Shown here one piece after another: positions 23,204 through 33,334 of a stretch of 64,000 bases of DNA. This DNA is from UBA8079 sp965205535 (GTDB lineage Bacteria; Pseudomonadota; Alphaproteobacteria; UBA6615), in assembly GCA_965205535.1 (NCBI GenBank), contig CBDBHH010000005.1, positions 1,612,001 through 1,676,000 of the forward strand, in the 5' to 3' direction. The position numbers and the translations under genes were made by a program. Within the stretch, counting starts at the first letter, position 1. The number at the start of each line of letters is the position of its first letter. The notes under the pieces are model-generated. The model saw only the letters and a list, made by a program, of their open reading frames with translations, was not told the DNA's origin and did not search any database.

Positions 23204-26044
23204 ATGGCCATTGATTACAAGGACACCGTCTTCCTTCCGAAGACCGAATTTCCGATGCGTGCCGGGTTGCCGAAGAAGGAACCCGAGTTGCTCGCCCGTT
23301 GGGCTGAGCTCGACCTGTTCGCACGCCAGCGGTCAGAATCGGCCGGTCGCCCGCCGTTCGTGCTGCATGACGGCCCACCCTATGCGAATGGCCATCTGCA
23401 TATTGGCCATGCGCTGAACAAGATTCTTAAAGACGTTATCAGCCGCTCCCAGCAGATGATGGGCAAGGATTCCAACTATGTCCCGGGCTGGGATTGCCAT
23501 GGCCTGCCCATCGAATGGAAAATCGAAGAAAAGTATCGTGCCGACGGTCGGAACAAGGACGACGTGCCGATCCTCGAATTCCGCAACGAGTGTCGCGAGT
23601 TCGCCGAGAACTGGGTCGGTATTCAGTCGGAGGAATTCCAGCGCCTCGGTGTGATCGGTAACTGGGATCAGCCCTATACGACCATGGCGTTTGCGGCCGA
23701 GGCTCAGATCGCGCGTGAAATTTCAAAATTCGCGATGAACGGTGGCCTGTATCGTGGTGCCCGACCGGTGCTCTGGTCGGTGGTCGAGAAGACCGCGCTC
23801 GCGGATGCCGAAGTCGAATATGAAGATCATACCTCGCCCTCTATCTATGTGCGCTTCCCGGTCACGTCGCCCGCGGATCCGGCACTCGATGGTGCGGCGA
23901 TTGTGATCTGGACCACGACCCCCTGGACGATCCCTGGCAACCGGGCGATCGCGGTCGGGGCCGATCTGGAATATGTGCGCGTACGGGTCTCCGAGGTCAG
24001 CGAGAAGAGCCGCGTCCAGGTTGGTGACGAATTGGTCATGGCCGATGCCTTGCGCGAAACCGCGTGCCAGGAGATGGGTATCGAGGCGTCCGAGGATGTC
24101 ACCCGCATCAAGGGCAGTGCGGTCGTGGGAAGCGTGTGTGCACATCCGCTGCACGAGAAGGGCTTCGACCACGAGGTCCCGGTCTATGAGGCCGAGTTCG
24201 TCACGACGGAGCAAGGCACGGGTTTTGTTCATATTGCGCCGAGCCATGGCGAGGACGATTTCCATCTTGGCCGTGCGCATGGCCTGGCCGTGCCCGATAT
24301 GGTTGACGAGGCCGGCTGCTATTTTGCCCATGTGCCGTTATTCGCCGGCATGGCCGTCCTGACCGCCGATGGCGAGGAAGGCGAAGCCAACGGCGCAGTG
24401 ATGAGCGTGCTCGAAGGCGAGAATGCGCTGCTCGGCCGGCGCCGCCTGGAACATTCCTATCCGCATTCATGGCGCTCGAAGGCGCCGCTGATTTTCCGCA
24501 ATACGTCCCAATGGTTCATCTCCATGGAGACGAACGAACTGCGCGAGAAGGCGCTGACGGCGATCAGCGAGACCCGGTTCGTCCCCGTGGCGGGGCAGAC
24601 GCGTCTGCGTTCGATGATCGAGTCGCGGCCCGACTGGTGCATTTCACGCCAGCGCGCCTGGGGCGTTCCGATCCCGGTGTTCGTGCACAAGCAGAGCGGT
24701 GAGTTGTTGCGTGACCAGGCCGTGTTCGACCGGATCGCCGAGGCCTTCGAGACCGAAGGTGGTGACGCCTGGTTTGCCAGCGAACCGTCGCGGTTCCTCG
24801 GCGATGACTATGATGCAGATGAATACGAACAGGTCCGCGATATCGTTGATGTCTGGTTCGATTCGGGCTCGACCCATGCTTTCGTGCTCGAGGATCGCGA
24901 CGACCTCCAATGGCCGGCGTCATTGTATCTCGAAGGTTCGGACCAGCATCGCGGCTGGTTCCATTCATCGTTGCTGGAATCCTGCGGCACCCGTGACCGG
25001 GCTCCGTATGACGCTGTGCTGACCCATGGGTTCGTCATGGCCGAGGATGGCCGCAAGATGTCGAAGTCGCGTGGCACCGACGTCTCACCCCAGGATACGG
25101 TCGACAGCCTCGGCGCGGATATCCTGCGCATCTGGGTCGTCAGTTCCGACTATTCAGAAGATTTGCGGCTGGGACCGGAAATCCTGAAACATCAGGCTGA
25201 CCTCTACCGACGTATCCGCAACACGTTGCGTTTCCTGCTGGGCAATCTGGACGGGTTCGACGAGAGCGAGCGGGTGCCTGCTGCCGAGATGCCGGAGCTG
25301 GAGCGATGGGTCTTGCACCGGATCCACGAGATGGATTCGCTGGTGCGGCAGACGACGGACGATTTCGAGTTCCACACCCAGTGGACGGCCTTGCATAATT
25401 TCTGCGCGGTTGAGCTCTCGGCTTTCTATTTCGATATCCGCAAGGACGCGCTTTATTGTGATGGCGCGGACAGCCTGCGGCGCCGGGCGGCCCGCACAGT
25501 ACTGGACGCACTGTTCTCGCATCTGACTGCCTGGCTGGCGCCGATCCTTTGTTTCACGGCCGAAGAGGCCTGGTTGTCGCGACGCGGTGATGACGATGCG
25601 GAGTCTGTTCATCTGCGAACTTTCCCGGTTGCACCTGATGATTGGCGCGATGATGCGCTCGCGGCGAAATGGGAAAGAATCCGGACCCTGCGGCGCGTCG
25701 TTACAGGGGCGCTGGAAATCGAGCGGGCCGAAAAACGCATCGGCTCCAGCCTGCAAGCCGCACCGACTGTCTATGCAGACAGCGAGACTGTCGCTGCGAT
25801 GGCGGGACTCGATCTGGCCGAAATCTCCATCACCTCGGGCGGCACCCTGGTCGAGGGTGAAGCGCCGGCGTCGGCGTTCCATTTACCCGAGGTGGAAGCA
25901 ATCGGTGTCGAGCCCGGTCTTGCGGATGGTGAGAAATGCGCGCGCTGCTGGCAGGTCCTCACGGATGTCGGTGAACATGCTCATCCGGATGTTTGCGGAC
26001 GATGTGCCGCGGCAGTCGACGACCGACCGGAGGCCGCCGAATAG
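23204..26044 (+). CDS. ileS: Isoleucyl-tRNA synthetase
   Basis: This 946-residue class I synthetase charges tRNA-Ile. HIGH is in PYANGHLHIGHALNKIL near residue 67. The CP1 editing domain spans roughly 200-400 (WTTTPWTIPGNRAIAV). KMSKS is in DGRKMSKSRG near 620, followed by the anticodon-binding helices. A C-terminal zinc finger (CARCW...CGRC) lies near 912-935. The upstream frame start at 23105 would overlap ribF; ATG at 23204 matches the family N-terminus MAIDYKDTVFLP. Confidence 0.97.
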   Translation: MAIDYKDTVFLPKTEFPMRAGLPKKEPELLARWAELDLFARQRSESAGRPPFVLHDGPPYANGHLHIGHALNKILKDVISRSQQMMGKDSNYVPGWDCHGLPIEWKIEEKYRADGRNKDDVPILEFRNECREFAENWVGIQSEEFQRLGVIGNWDQPYTTMAFAAEAQIAREISKFAMNGGLYRGARPVLWSVVEKTALADAEVEYEDHTSPSIYVRFPVTSPADPALDGAAIVIWTTTPWTIPGNRAIAVGADLEYVRVRVSEVSEKSRVQVGDELVMADALRETACQEMGIEASEDVTRIKGSAVVGSVCAHPLHEKGFDHEVPVYEAEFVTTEQGTGFVHIAPSHGEDDFHLGRAHGLAVPDMVDEAGCYFAHVPLFAGMAVLTADGEEGEANGAVMSVLEGENALLGRRRLEHSYPHSWRSKAPLIFRNTSQWFISMETNELREKALTAISETRFVPVAGQTRLRSMIESRPDWCISRQRAWGVPIPVFVHKQSGELLRDQAVFDRIAEAFETEGGDAWFASEPSRFLGDDYDADEYEQVRDIVDVWFDSGSTHAFVLEDRDDLQWPASLYLEGSDQHRGWFHSSLLESCGTRDRAPYDAVLTHGFVMAEDGRKMSKSRGTDVSPQDTVDSLGADILRIWVVSSDYSEDLRLGPEILKHQADLYRRIRNTLRFLLGNLDGFDESERVPAAEMPELERWVLHRIHEMDSLVRQTTDDFEFHTQWTALHNFCAVELSAFYFDIRKDALYCDGADSLRRRAARTVLDALFSHLTAWLAPILCFTAEEAWLSRRGDDDAESVHLRTFPVAPDDWRDDALAAKWERIRTLRRVVTGALEIERAEKRIGSSLQAAPTVYADSETVAAMAGLDLAEISITSGGTLVEGEAPASAFHLPEVEAIGVEPGLADGEKCARCWQVLTDVGEHAHPDVCGRCAAAVDDRPEAAE

Positions 26045-26059
26045 GCGGGAGGAGTTGTG

Positions 26060-26527
26060 ATGCCGCGATGGGCCCTACTCTTTGTCGTTGTGCTGATCGC
26101 CGTTGATCAAATCTCCAAGCGCGTGATGTTGGGGCTCGTTTTCGATCCGCCATCGATCATTTCGGTTACTTCTTTCTTCAATCTGGTGCCGGTCTGGAAC
26201 CGCGGAATCAGCTTTGGGCTGTTTGGCGGTGCGGAGACGTCGCGATGGATCCTGGTAGCACTCGCGCTCGTGATCATCGTTTTTCTTGTGATCTGGCTGG
26301 TCCGCTCGGGGCAGGGGCTTGTGCGCTTTGCGTTGGTCCTCGTCATTGGTGGGGCGCTGAGTAACGTGGTCGACAGGGTGGTTTATGGTGCGGTTGTCGA
26401 TTTTATCGACATTCACGCGTTTGGGTGGCACTGGCCGGCGTTCAACCTGGCCGATATGACCATCGTCCTTGGTACCGCGATGTTGTTGTACGATGGCTTG
26501 TTCGGTTCTCCGCGTTCGCTAAAATAG
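26060..26527 (+). CDS. lspA: Lipoprotein signal peptidase (signal peptidase II)
   Basis: This 155-residue inner-membrane aspartic protease removes signal peptides from prolipoproteins. It has four predicted transmembrane helices. The catalytic aspartates are in GGALSNVVDRV and PAFNLADM, and the conserved VWNRGISFGL motif is present. GGAGGAG precedes a GTG-ATG pair; the ATG has better spacing. It lies 15 bases after ileS, and the lipoprotein gene next door is a natural substrate. Confidence 0.95.
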   Translation: MPRWALLFVVVLIAVDQISKRVMLGLVFDPPSIISVTSFFNLVPVWNRGISFGLFGGAETSRWILVALALVIIVFLVIWLVRSGQGLVRFALVLVIGGALSNVVDRVVYGAVVDFIDIHAFGWHWPAFNLADMTIVLGTAMLLYDGLFGSPRSLK

Positions 26528-26579
26528 TGCTAGGTTTGGAATCGTTTTTCGCGCCCACGCTGAATTAGGCAATAGTTTG

Positions 26580-27224
26580 ATGCATATGACCGGCAAGACA
26601 CAGACGCCCTCGCGCACCGACGGGATTGCCCGCACGCCGCGCGGACTCGTTTTGCTGATGGTTGCTGCGCTAACCCTCGCCGCGTGCGGTGATTCGACAA
26701 AACGGGTACTCGGGCTTCAACGCACGACACCGGACGAGTTTGCCGTTGCCCCGCGTGCGCCGCTGTCTCAACCGCCTGACTTTCGGTTGCGCCCGCCACG
26801 ACCCGGTGCCGAGGATCTGACCACGGTGTCGTCGCGCGAGCAGGCACGCCAGGCGGTGTTCCGTGGCGACGATGATGAACGCGCCGCGCGTGGCAAGACC
26901 GGACCGGCCACGCAATCGGCGCCGCGCGATGAGGTTGCACGCTCGACGACGGGTGAATCTGCATTCCTGTCGCGCGCAGGCGCGTTGGAAACCGATCCGT
27001 TGATTCGTTCGCAGATTGACCGCGAGAGTTCGGTCCTGGTCGAAGAGAACAAGAATTTCATCCGCGAGTTGCTTGGTTTGAAGCAAGAGCCGGTCGATGA
27101 AGAGGTCGACGCCCCGTCCGAGGCGCGACGGTTGCGCGAGAATCAGGCGCTGGGTGTTCCGCCCACCGAAGGCGAAACGCCCACCATCACGCGCACAAGT
27201 AACGGCCTGTTCGACATACTCTAG
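26580..27224 (+). CDS. DUF3035 domain lipoprotein
   Basis: This 214-residue lipoprotein has a hydrophobic segment LVLLMVAALTLAACGD with lipobox LAAC (Cys near residue 38), then a proline-rich linker (TTPDEFAVAPRAPLSQPPDFRLRPP), the hallmark of alphaproteobacterial DUF3035 proteins. A charged helical C-terminus follows. In this class the gene typically follows lspA and precedes M16 peptidases, as here. Role unproven, probably an outer-membrane-associated accessory. ATG at 26580 or 26586 are both possible. Confidence 0.83.
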   Translation: MHMTGKTQTPSRTDGIARTPRGLVLLMVAALTLAACGDSTKRVLGLQRTTPDEFAVAPRAPLSQPPDFRLRPPRPGAEDLTTVSSREQARQAVFRGDDDERAARGKTGPATQSAPRDEVARSTTGESAFLSRAGALETDPLIRSQIDRESSVLVEENKNFIRELLGLKQEPVDEEVDAPSEARRLRENQALGVPPTEGETPTITRTSNGLFDIL

Positions 27225-27357
27225 GCTCGTGGCCGCCCCAATTACGCCAAATGTCGCGGTAAAGTGACTGCATCGCCGGTTTTCGGCGTTGCAGGTGAGA
27301 AAACTTGCGCCATATCTGTTGTCAATCCGATGGCGCTAACCCGTGAGGACAGAACCG

Positions 27358-28722
27358 ATGAAGTGGGATATTTTTTCGCGAACCCTTCATGCCTTGCTGT
27401 TGCCGCTCGCTTTCCTGTTGCCTTTTGCGACGACGGCGCAGGCACAGGTTTTTAATCCCACGACGTTCGAGCTCGACAACGGCATGCAGATCGTGGTGAT
27501 CGAAAATCATCGCGCACCCGTTGTCACCCATATGGTCTGGTACAAGGTGGGCGCAGCAGATGAGCCCGCAGGCAAGTCGGGCATTGCGCACTATCTCGAG
27601 CATCTGATGTTCAAGGGGACCGAGACCCGCGCGCCGGGTGAATTTTCGCAGATCATTGCCGAACTGGGCGGGCGCGAGAATGCGTTCACGTCTCAGGATT
27701 ACACTGGTTACTTCCAGACCATCTCACCCCGGCATCTGGGCCTGATGATGGAGCTGGAAGCGGACCGTATGACCGGCCTTGTTCTGAGCGATGAAATCAT
27801 CGAACCCGAACGCCGGGTCATTTTCGAAGAGCGCCGTTCGCGAACGGATAACAACCCCCGATCACTCCTGTCGGAACAGGTCGCAGCGGCGACCTGGCTC
27901 AATCATCCCTATCGCCTTCCGGTGATCGGTTGGGCCCATGAGATCGAAACCATCAGCCGCACGGATCTCGAATCCTTCTACGAGACCTGGTACGCGCCCA
28001 ACAACGCGGTCCTGGTCGTTTCCGGTGATGTTGATCCGGAAGAGGTGTTTCGCCTCGCGCAGGAGACTTACGGCAAGGTTCCGGCAAAGTCGCTGCCGCC
28101 GCGCACACGCCCGACCGAGCCGCCCCAGATCGCCCCGCGCGAGGTGGTGATGCGTGATGCGCGTGTCGATCAACCAGCCTGGTCGCGCCGGTATCTCGCG
28201 CCCAGCTATGTGGCGGGTGACAACCAGCATGCCTATGCCCTTGAGCTGCTCTCCGAGATCATCGGTGGCAGCACGACGAGCCGGATATATCGATCGATTG
28301 TCGTCGACCAGTCGCTGGCGGCGTCTGCCGGTGCCTGGTATTCGCCGGGTGATCTGGACCAGACGACGTTCGGCGTGTGGTTCAGCCCGCGCCCGGACGT
28401 CTCGGTCGAGACGGTGCGTAAGGCGATGGATGATCAGCTTGCGAAGCTGATCAAGGACGGGATCACTGCAGATGAACTCGAACGGGCGAAGCAGCGCCTG
28501 ATCGATAGTGCGGTCTTTGCCCGTGACAGCGTTGGCGGGCCCGCGCGCATCCTGGGTGCCGCCCTGGCATCAGGGCAGACGGTGGCCGATGTCGAGGCAT
28601 GGCCCGACAGAATTCAGGCCGTCACGGTTGAACAGGTCGATGCGGCCGCCCGTGAGGTCTTCAATCTGAACCGTTCCACAACCGGGATTTTGCTGCCGGC
28701 CGAAGGAGATAGCCGAACATGA
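27358..28722 (+). CDS. M16 family zinc metallopeptidase, catalytic subunit, exported
   Basis: This 454-residue protease has a signal peptide (LLLPLAFLLPFATTAQA, cleavage near residue 28). The inverted zinc motif HYLEH is at residues 78-82, and the distal Glu ligand is expected in VIFEER. This matches pitrilysin/mitochondrial processing peptidase beta-type proteins. GAGGA lies 8 bases before the ATG at 27358. Its stop overlaps the ATG of a second M16 gene, so the two form a heterodimer-type pair acting in the periplasm, probably on short peptides. Confidence 0.92.
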   Translation: MKWDIFSRTLHALLLPLAFLLPFATTAQAQVFNPTTFELDNGMQIVVIENHRAPVVTHMVWYKVGAADEPAGKSGIAHYLEHLMFKGTETRAPGEFSQIIAELGGRENAFTSQDYTGYFQTISPRHLGLMMELEADRMTGLVLSDEIIEPERRVIFEERRSRTDNNPRSLLSEQVAAATWLNHPYRLPVIGWAHEIETISRTDLESFYETWYAPNNAVLVVSGDVDPEEVFRLAQETYGKVPAKSLPPRTRPTEPPQIAPREVVMRDARVDQPAWSRRYLAPSYVAGDNQHAYALELLSEIIGGSTTSRIYRSIVVDQSLAASAGAWYSPGDLDQTTFGVWFSPRPDVSVETVRKAMDDQLAKLIKDGITADELERAKQRLIDSAVFARDSVGGPARILGAALASGQTVADVEAWPDRIQAVTVEQVDAAAREVFNLNRSTTGILLPAEGDSRT

Positions 28723-30071
28723 TGTCCGCTCTGACACGCGTGCCCGCGATGGCGCTGTTGGCCGTCACGCTGTTGTTGGTTCCTGCTGCCGCCAAGGCGT
28801 TTGATATTCGGCGGGTCGTCAGCCCCGGTGGCATCGAAGCCTGGTTGGTGGAAGACAATTCTCTGCCAATCGTCTCGGCGCGATTCCTGTTTCCCGGCGG
28901 TGCCGCGACGGATCCTGTTGGCAAAGAGGGTCTGGCCAACATGGTGTCCGGATTGCTCGACGAAGGGGCCGGGGAACTCGATTCACAGGCGTTTCAGGGC
29001 CGGCTGGCAGATCAGTCGATTTCCTTGTCGTTTTCCGCCTCGCTCGATGGCTTTTCCGGACGCATGAAAACCCTGACCCGCAATCGCCAGGAGGCGTTCG
29101 ATCTGCTGCGTCTGGCCGTGACCTCGCCGCGATTCGATGCGCCGGCGGTGGATCGAATTCGGGCGCAAATTCTGACCGGACTTGCGGCGGGTGCGAACAA
29201 CCCCAATCGCATCGCGCAGCAGACGTTTCGTGAAACCGTGTTCGGCGACCATCCCTACAGCCGACCTGTCACCGGGACGCCTGAAAGTGTGGCCGCGATT
29301 ACCGAGACGGACCTGCGCAGGTTTGTGACCCGCAGGCTTGCGCGCAGCGAGCTGATTGTTGGCGTGGTCGGTGATATCACGGCGGCAGAACTGAGCACGT
29401 TGCTCGACGAGACATTCGGCGATCTGCCGGAGCGTGCAGAGGCCTTTACGATCCCGCAGGCGGAACCCGGCGGGGCCGGTGAGGTGATTGTCGTTGAGCG
29501 CGACAATCCGCAAAGCCGGGTCGTGTTTGGCCATCGCGGTGTGGCGCGGGACGACCCGGATTACTACGCCGCCCTGGTGCTGAACCATGTACTGGGTGGC
29601 GGTAGTTTCACCTCCCGGCTTTATGATGAGGTGCGCGAGAAGCGCGGCCTGGCCTATTCGGTGTTCAGCTATCTGCTGCCGCTCGAGAATGCGGCGATGT
29701 GGATGGGCGGTGCCGGGACAGAAAATGGCGCGGTTGCCCAGTCGATCGAGCTGATTCGCGGCCAGTGGGCAAACGTGCAGGAATTTGCAATCTCCCAGGA
29801 CGAGTTAGACCGTGCGAAGGCCAACCTTATCGGGTCTTTCGGTTTGCGGTTTGACAATACCGGCGCAATCGCCGGGACCCTCGTCGCCGTGCAGTTTCGC
29901 GATCTCGGGATTGATTTTCTCAATCGGCGCAATGACTTGATCGAAGCTGTCCAGCTTGATGATGTGCGTCGCGTCGCGGAGAAAATTCTCGATCCGGCCG
30001 CACTGACCGTTGTCGTGGTCGGGAAACCCGAGGGACTTGCCGCGACACAGACGGTGAGCGACGGGGGCTAA
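28719..30071 (+). CDS. M16 family peptidase-like protein, non-catalytic partner
   Basis: This 450-residue exported M16 homologue has a signal peptide (LLAVTLLLVPAAAKA). The HxxEH zinc site is replaced by GLANMVSGLLDEGAGE, so it should not bind zinc. The Arg/Tyr substrate motif region SFTSRLYDEVREKRGLAYSV is kept. Such pairs, one catalytic and one substrate-binding, are known for bacterial M16B peptidases. Start ATG overlaps the stop of the catalytic gene. Confidence 0.9.
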   Translation: MMSALTRVPAMALLAVTLLLVPAAAKAFDIRRVVSPGGIEAWLVEDNSLPIVSARFLFPGGAATDPVGKEGLANMVSGLLDEGAGELDSQAFQGRLADQSISLSFSASLDGFSGRMKTLTRNRQEAFDLLRLAVTSPRFDAPAVDRIRAQILTGLAAGANNPNRIAQQTFRETVFGDHPYSRPVTGTPESVAAITETDLRRFVTRRLARSELIVGVVGDITAAELSTLLDETFGDLPERAEAFTIPQAEPGGAGEVIVVERDNPQSRVVFGHRGVARDDPDYYAALVLNHVLGGGSFTSRLYDEVREKRGLAYSVFSYLLPLENAAMWMGGAGTENGAVAQSIELIRGQWANVQEFAISQDELDRAKANLIGSFGLRFDNTGAIAGTLVAVQFRDLGIDFLNRRNDLIEAVQLDDVRRVAEKILDPAALTVVVVGKPEGLAATQTVSDGG

Positions 30072-30196
30072 TCGCCGGCGAAAAGGCCGTCGGTCGAACA
30101 TTCTCCGACTCACCTGATTTGTCCACAATATGCGCCATTGCCGTCGGCCCGGCGGTGAACGCAGACTGCTGATCCGCGCGTGGACACGGAACCCGA

Positions 30197-31510
30197 ATGT
30201 CAGAATTCTATTCCCAGAATGTGAGCGGTTGCTTGGCCGGCACGATCGGCGAAGACGGTCTCACCGAAGACGCGCTGGAGACGGCGCGCGCGGCAGCGTG
30301 GGATGTATGGAGCGCGATGCGGGCCGACATCACCGATGGCGGTTTCCCGGCAGTATCAATCGCCCAACAGTCTGATGATCTTGGCGCCGTGCGCGAGGCG
30401 GCGGCCCGTCTGTCGACACATTGCGACACCGTAGCCGTGATCGGCGTGGGCGGGTCCAGTCTCGGCGCCGAGGCCCTGTGTGCATTGGCGCCGACACCGC
30501 CGGTGGATGTCCGGTTTCTGAACAACCCCGACCCCGAGACCGTGGCGCGTTTCGTGGCGTCTTTCGACTTGTCGCGCACGGGCCTCGTCATGATCTCGAA
30601 ATCTGGCGGTACGGCGGAAACACTGGTGCTCGCGATGACCCTCATGCCGGCGTTGATGGAAAAACGCGACGGTGATCCGGTGGCGGACTACGCTGTAATT
30701 GTCGCGGAGCCGGGTGACAACCCGATACGCCGACTGGCCATGAGTTGGGAGACACCGGTCATCGACCATCCCGTCGATATCGGCGGGCGGTACTCGGCGC
30801 TCAGCGCCGTAGGGCTTTTGCCGGCTGCCCTTGCGGGTGTGGATATCGCCGCCGTTCGCGCAGGTGCCGTCGACGCGCTCGAATCAAACATGGCCGGACA
30901 ATCTGTGGACGATGTTCCCGCGGCGCTCGGTGCAGCTGTCTCGCTGGCGCTTCTGCAAAGCCAGGGTGCGCGCATGAGCGTGCTGATGCCCTATGCGGAT
31001 GCGCTGGCGCCTTTTGCGCGCTGGTACCGTCAATTGTGGGCCGAGAGCGTGGGCAAAAACGGGCACGGCACCACGCCGATCGACGCACTGGGTTCCGTCG
31101 ACCAGCACAGCCAGCTTCAACTTTATCTCGATGGCCCCGGCGACAAGATGTTCACCATCGTGACACAGCATCTTGCCGGGCGGGGAGACCATGTGTCGCC
31201 CGAGCTGGCAAACCATGCCGGGGCCGCGTATCTGGCCGGACAGACGACGGGTGATCTTCTGGCTGCGGAACAGGAGGCGACGATCGAGAGCCTTTCGGCC
31301 CATAGTCGCCCGGTGCGGCGGATCGAGATCGCGCGGGTGGGTGAGGCTTCCGTCGGGGCTCTTATGGTTCACTTCATGCTGGAGACGGTGACCGCGGCCT
31401 TCATGTTGGGGGTTGATCCGTTCGACCAGCCGGCCGTCGATGATGGCAAGGAACGGGCGCGCCAGCGGCTCGCGGATACAGCCGGGTCGACCGGCGGGAC
31501 ATCGGCATGA
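30197..31510 (+). CDS. pgi: Glucose-6-phosphate isomerase
   Basis: This 437-residue isomerase, shorter than the E. coli enzyme (about 549), belongs to the compact alphaproteobacterial form. Phosphosugar-binding SIS motifs are VIGVGGSSLGAEAL near 82 and MISKSGGTAETL near 134. The catalytic Glu is in WAESVGKNGHGTTP, and His in SVDQHSQLQ. It converts glucose-6-P and fructose-6-P. The stop overlaps mutL by 4 bases. Confidence 0.93.
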   Translation: MSEFYSQNVSGCLAGTIGEDGLTEDALETARAAAWDVWSAMRADITDGGFPAVSIAQQSDDLGAVREAAARLSTHCDTVAVIGVGGSSLGAEALCALAPTPPVDVRFLNNPDPETVARFVASFDLSRTGLVMISKSGGTAETLVLAMTLMPALMEKRDGDPVADYAVIVAEPGDNPIRRLAMSWETPVIDHPVDIGGRYSALSAVGLLPAALAGVDIAAVRAGAVDALESNMAGQSVDDVPAALGAAVSLALLQSQGARMSVLMPYADALAPFARWYRQLWAESVGKNGHGTTPIDALGSVDQHSQLQLYLDGPGDKMFTIVTQHLAGRGDHVSPELANHAGAAYLAGQTTGDLLAAEQEATIESLSAHSRPVRRIEIARVGEASVGALMVHFMLETVTAAFMLGVDPFDQPAVDDGKERARQRLADTAGSTGGTSA

Positions 31511-33333
31511 CCATTCGGCGCCTGCCGGAAACCATCGTCAATCAGATCGCCGCGGGTGAAGTGATCGAGCGTCCGGCTTCTGCGGTGAAGGAATTGGTCG
31601 AGAACGCTGTCGATGCCGGTGCGCGGCGGGTCGATGTGGTGCTGCGCGACGGCGGTCGTACGCTGATCTCGGTCACCGATGACGGCAAGGGCATGACGGC
31701 GGACGAGCTTGCGCTTGGGGTCGAACGTCACGCGACATCGAAGTTGCCGGACAACGATCTGACCCACATCGCGACACTCGGGTTTCGCGGTGAGGCGTTG
31801 CCGTCGATCGGGTCGGTCAGCCGGCTGTCGATCGCGTCACGTGTTGCTGGTGCCGACGGATGGCAGATACGCGTCGAGGGCGGGCGCGTCCACGAGGTTG
31901 AGCCCGCACCCCTGACGGCGGGCACGCGGGTCGAGGTGCGTGATCTTTTCTATGCCACGCCTGCGCGTTTGAAGTTTCTGAAAACCGAACGCACGGAGAT
32001 GGATCATGCCGTCGATACCGTGCAACGGCTCGCCATGGCCCATCCGGCGATCAGTTTCACGATCGGCGACGGCGAACGCGAGCGCTTCGCCAGTGCTGCG
32101 ACCGAAGACCTCGGCGGCAGCGAGGATGCGCTTTTGCGCCGGCTGTCGGATGTGATGGGACGCGATTTCGCCGAGAATGCCTTGTCAATCGACGCCGAAC
32201 GCGACGCAGTTCGACTGACCGGCCATGCCGGGTTGCCGACGCTCAATCGCAACACGACCAAGCACCAGTATCTCTTCGTGAATGGCCGGCCCGTGCGCGA
32301 CCGGCTGCTGACCGGTGCGGTGCGTGGCGCGTATCAGGATTTCCTCGCCCGGGGTCGCCATCCGCTGGTGGCGCTGTTCGTGGAGATCGATCCCGAACTG
32401 GTGGATGTGAACGTCCACCCGGCGAAGGCCGAGGTCCGGTTCCGGGACCCTGGTGTGGTCCGGGGGCTCATCGTCGGCGGGTTGCACCACGCCCTGGCAG
32501 CGGCCGGACACAGGGCGTCGACCACCGTGGCCGATGCGGCATTGGGCGCATTTCGGCCGGGCGGTGCCCCGGGACTCCCGCCCACGGGATATGGTGGCGG
32601 ATTTGGTGGCAGTTCGGTGCCTCGGGGGCTGGCCGAAGCGGCGGCCCAGTACTTCGCACCGCAGGATCAGCCGAACGGTGATGCCTTTCCCGGGCTCGAA
32701 TCCGCGCCCGCGGCCGCGACACTGGAGCCCGATGTTGCATCTCCCGACGCGGACTATCCGTTAGGCGCAGCACAAGCGCAGCTCCATGAGACCTATATCG
32801 TGTCCCAGACCCGCAACGGCCTGGTGATCGTGGATCAGCATGCGGCCCATGAGCGGCTCGTCTATGAACGCATGAAGGCCGCGTTGGCGAATGGCGGGGT
32901 TGCCCGGCAAGGCCTGCTGCTGCCCGAAGTTATCGACCTGGACGAGGCGTCGGCCGAACGCCTTGCGGCACGCGCCGAAGAGCTGGCCGAGCTCGGTCTG
33001 GTGCTTGAGAAATTCGGCGCAGGGGCCGTTGTGGTGCGCGAAGTCCCCGGGCTGTTGGGGCAGTCGGACGTGGCCGGGCTGATCCGTGATCTGGCGGATG
33101 ATCTGTCGGAGATCGGTGCGGCCCATTCGCTCAAGGAGCGGCTGGAGGATGTCTGCGGGACGATGGCCTGTCACGGCAGTGTGCGCGCGGGGCGCCGCCT
33201 CAATCGTGACGAGATGAATGCGCTTTTGCGCGAGATGGAAGTGACCCCCCATGCGGGCCAGTGCAACCATGGCCGCCCGACCTATGTGGAGCTGAATCTG
33301 GCCGATATCGAGCGGCTGTTCGGGCGTCGCTGA
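31507..33333 (+). CDS. mutL: DNA mismatch repair protein MutL
   Basis: This 608-residue GHKL ATPase couples MutS recognition to strand incision. The N-terminal ATP site has AAGEVIERPASAVKELVENAVDAGA-type motif I, DDGKGM, and HATSKL with GFRGEALPSI, followed by TRVEVRDLFYATPARLKFLK. A Gly/Ala/Pro-rich linker covers about 340-415, then the dimerisation domain. In the C-terminal domain the segment QHAAHERLVYERM resembles the DQHAAHERx(4)E motif of endonuclease-type MutL, so a latent nickase is likely. Translationally coupled to pgi. Confidence 0.96.
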   Translation: MTIRRLPETIVNQIAAGEVIERPASAVKELVENAVDAGARRVDVVLRDGGRTLISVTDDGKGMTADELALGVERHATSKLPDNDLTHIATLGFRGEALPSIGSVSRLSIASRVAGADGWQIRVEGGRVHEVEPAPLTAGTRVEVRDLFYATPARLKFLKTERTEMDHAVDTVQRLAMAHPAISFTIGDGERERFASAATEDLGGSEDALLRRLSDVMGRDFAENALSIDAERDAVRLTGHAGLPTLNRNTTKHQYLFVNGRPVRDRLLTGAVRGAYQDFLARGRHPLVALFVEIDPELVDVNVHPAKAEVRFRDPGVVRGLIVGGLHHALAAAGHRASTTVADAALGAFRPGGAPGLPPTGYGGGFGGSSVPRGLAEAAAQYFAPQDQPNGDAFPGLESAPAAATLEPDVASPDADYPLGAAQAQLHETYIVSQTRNGLVIVDQHAAHERLVYERMKAALANGGVARQGLLLPEVIDLDEASAERLAARAEELAELGLVLEKFGAGAVVVREVPGLLGQSDVAGLIRDLADDLSEIGAAHSLKERLEDVCGTMACHGSVRAGRRLNRDEMNALLREMEVTPHAGQCNHGRPTYVELNLADIERLFGRR

Positions 33334-33334
33334 G

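Noticed and set aside
27268..27290. Imperfect small hairpin before the M16 gene
   Set aside because: One mismatch in nine, no U-tract, likely chance in GC-rich DNA.
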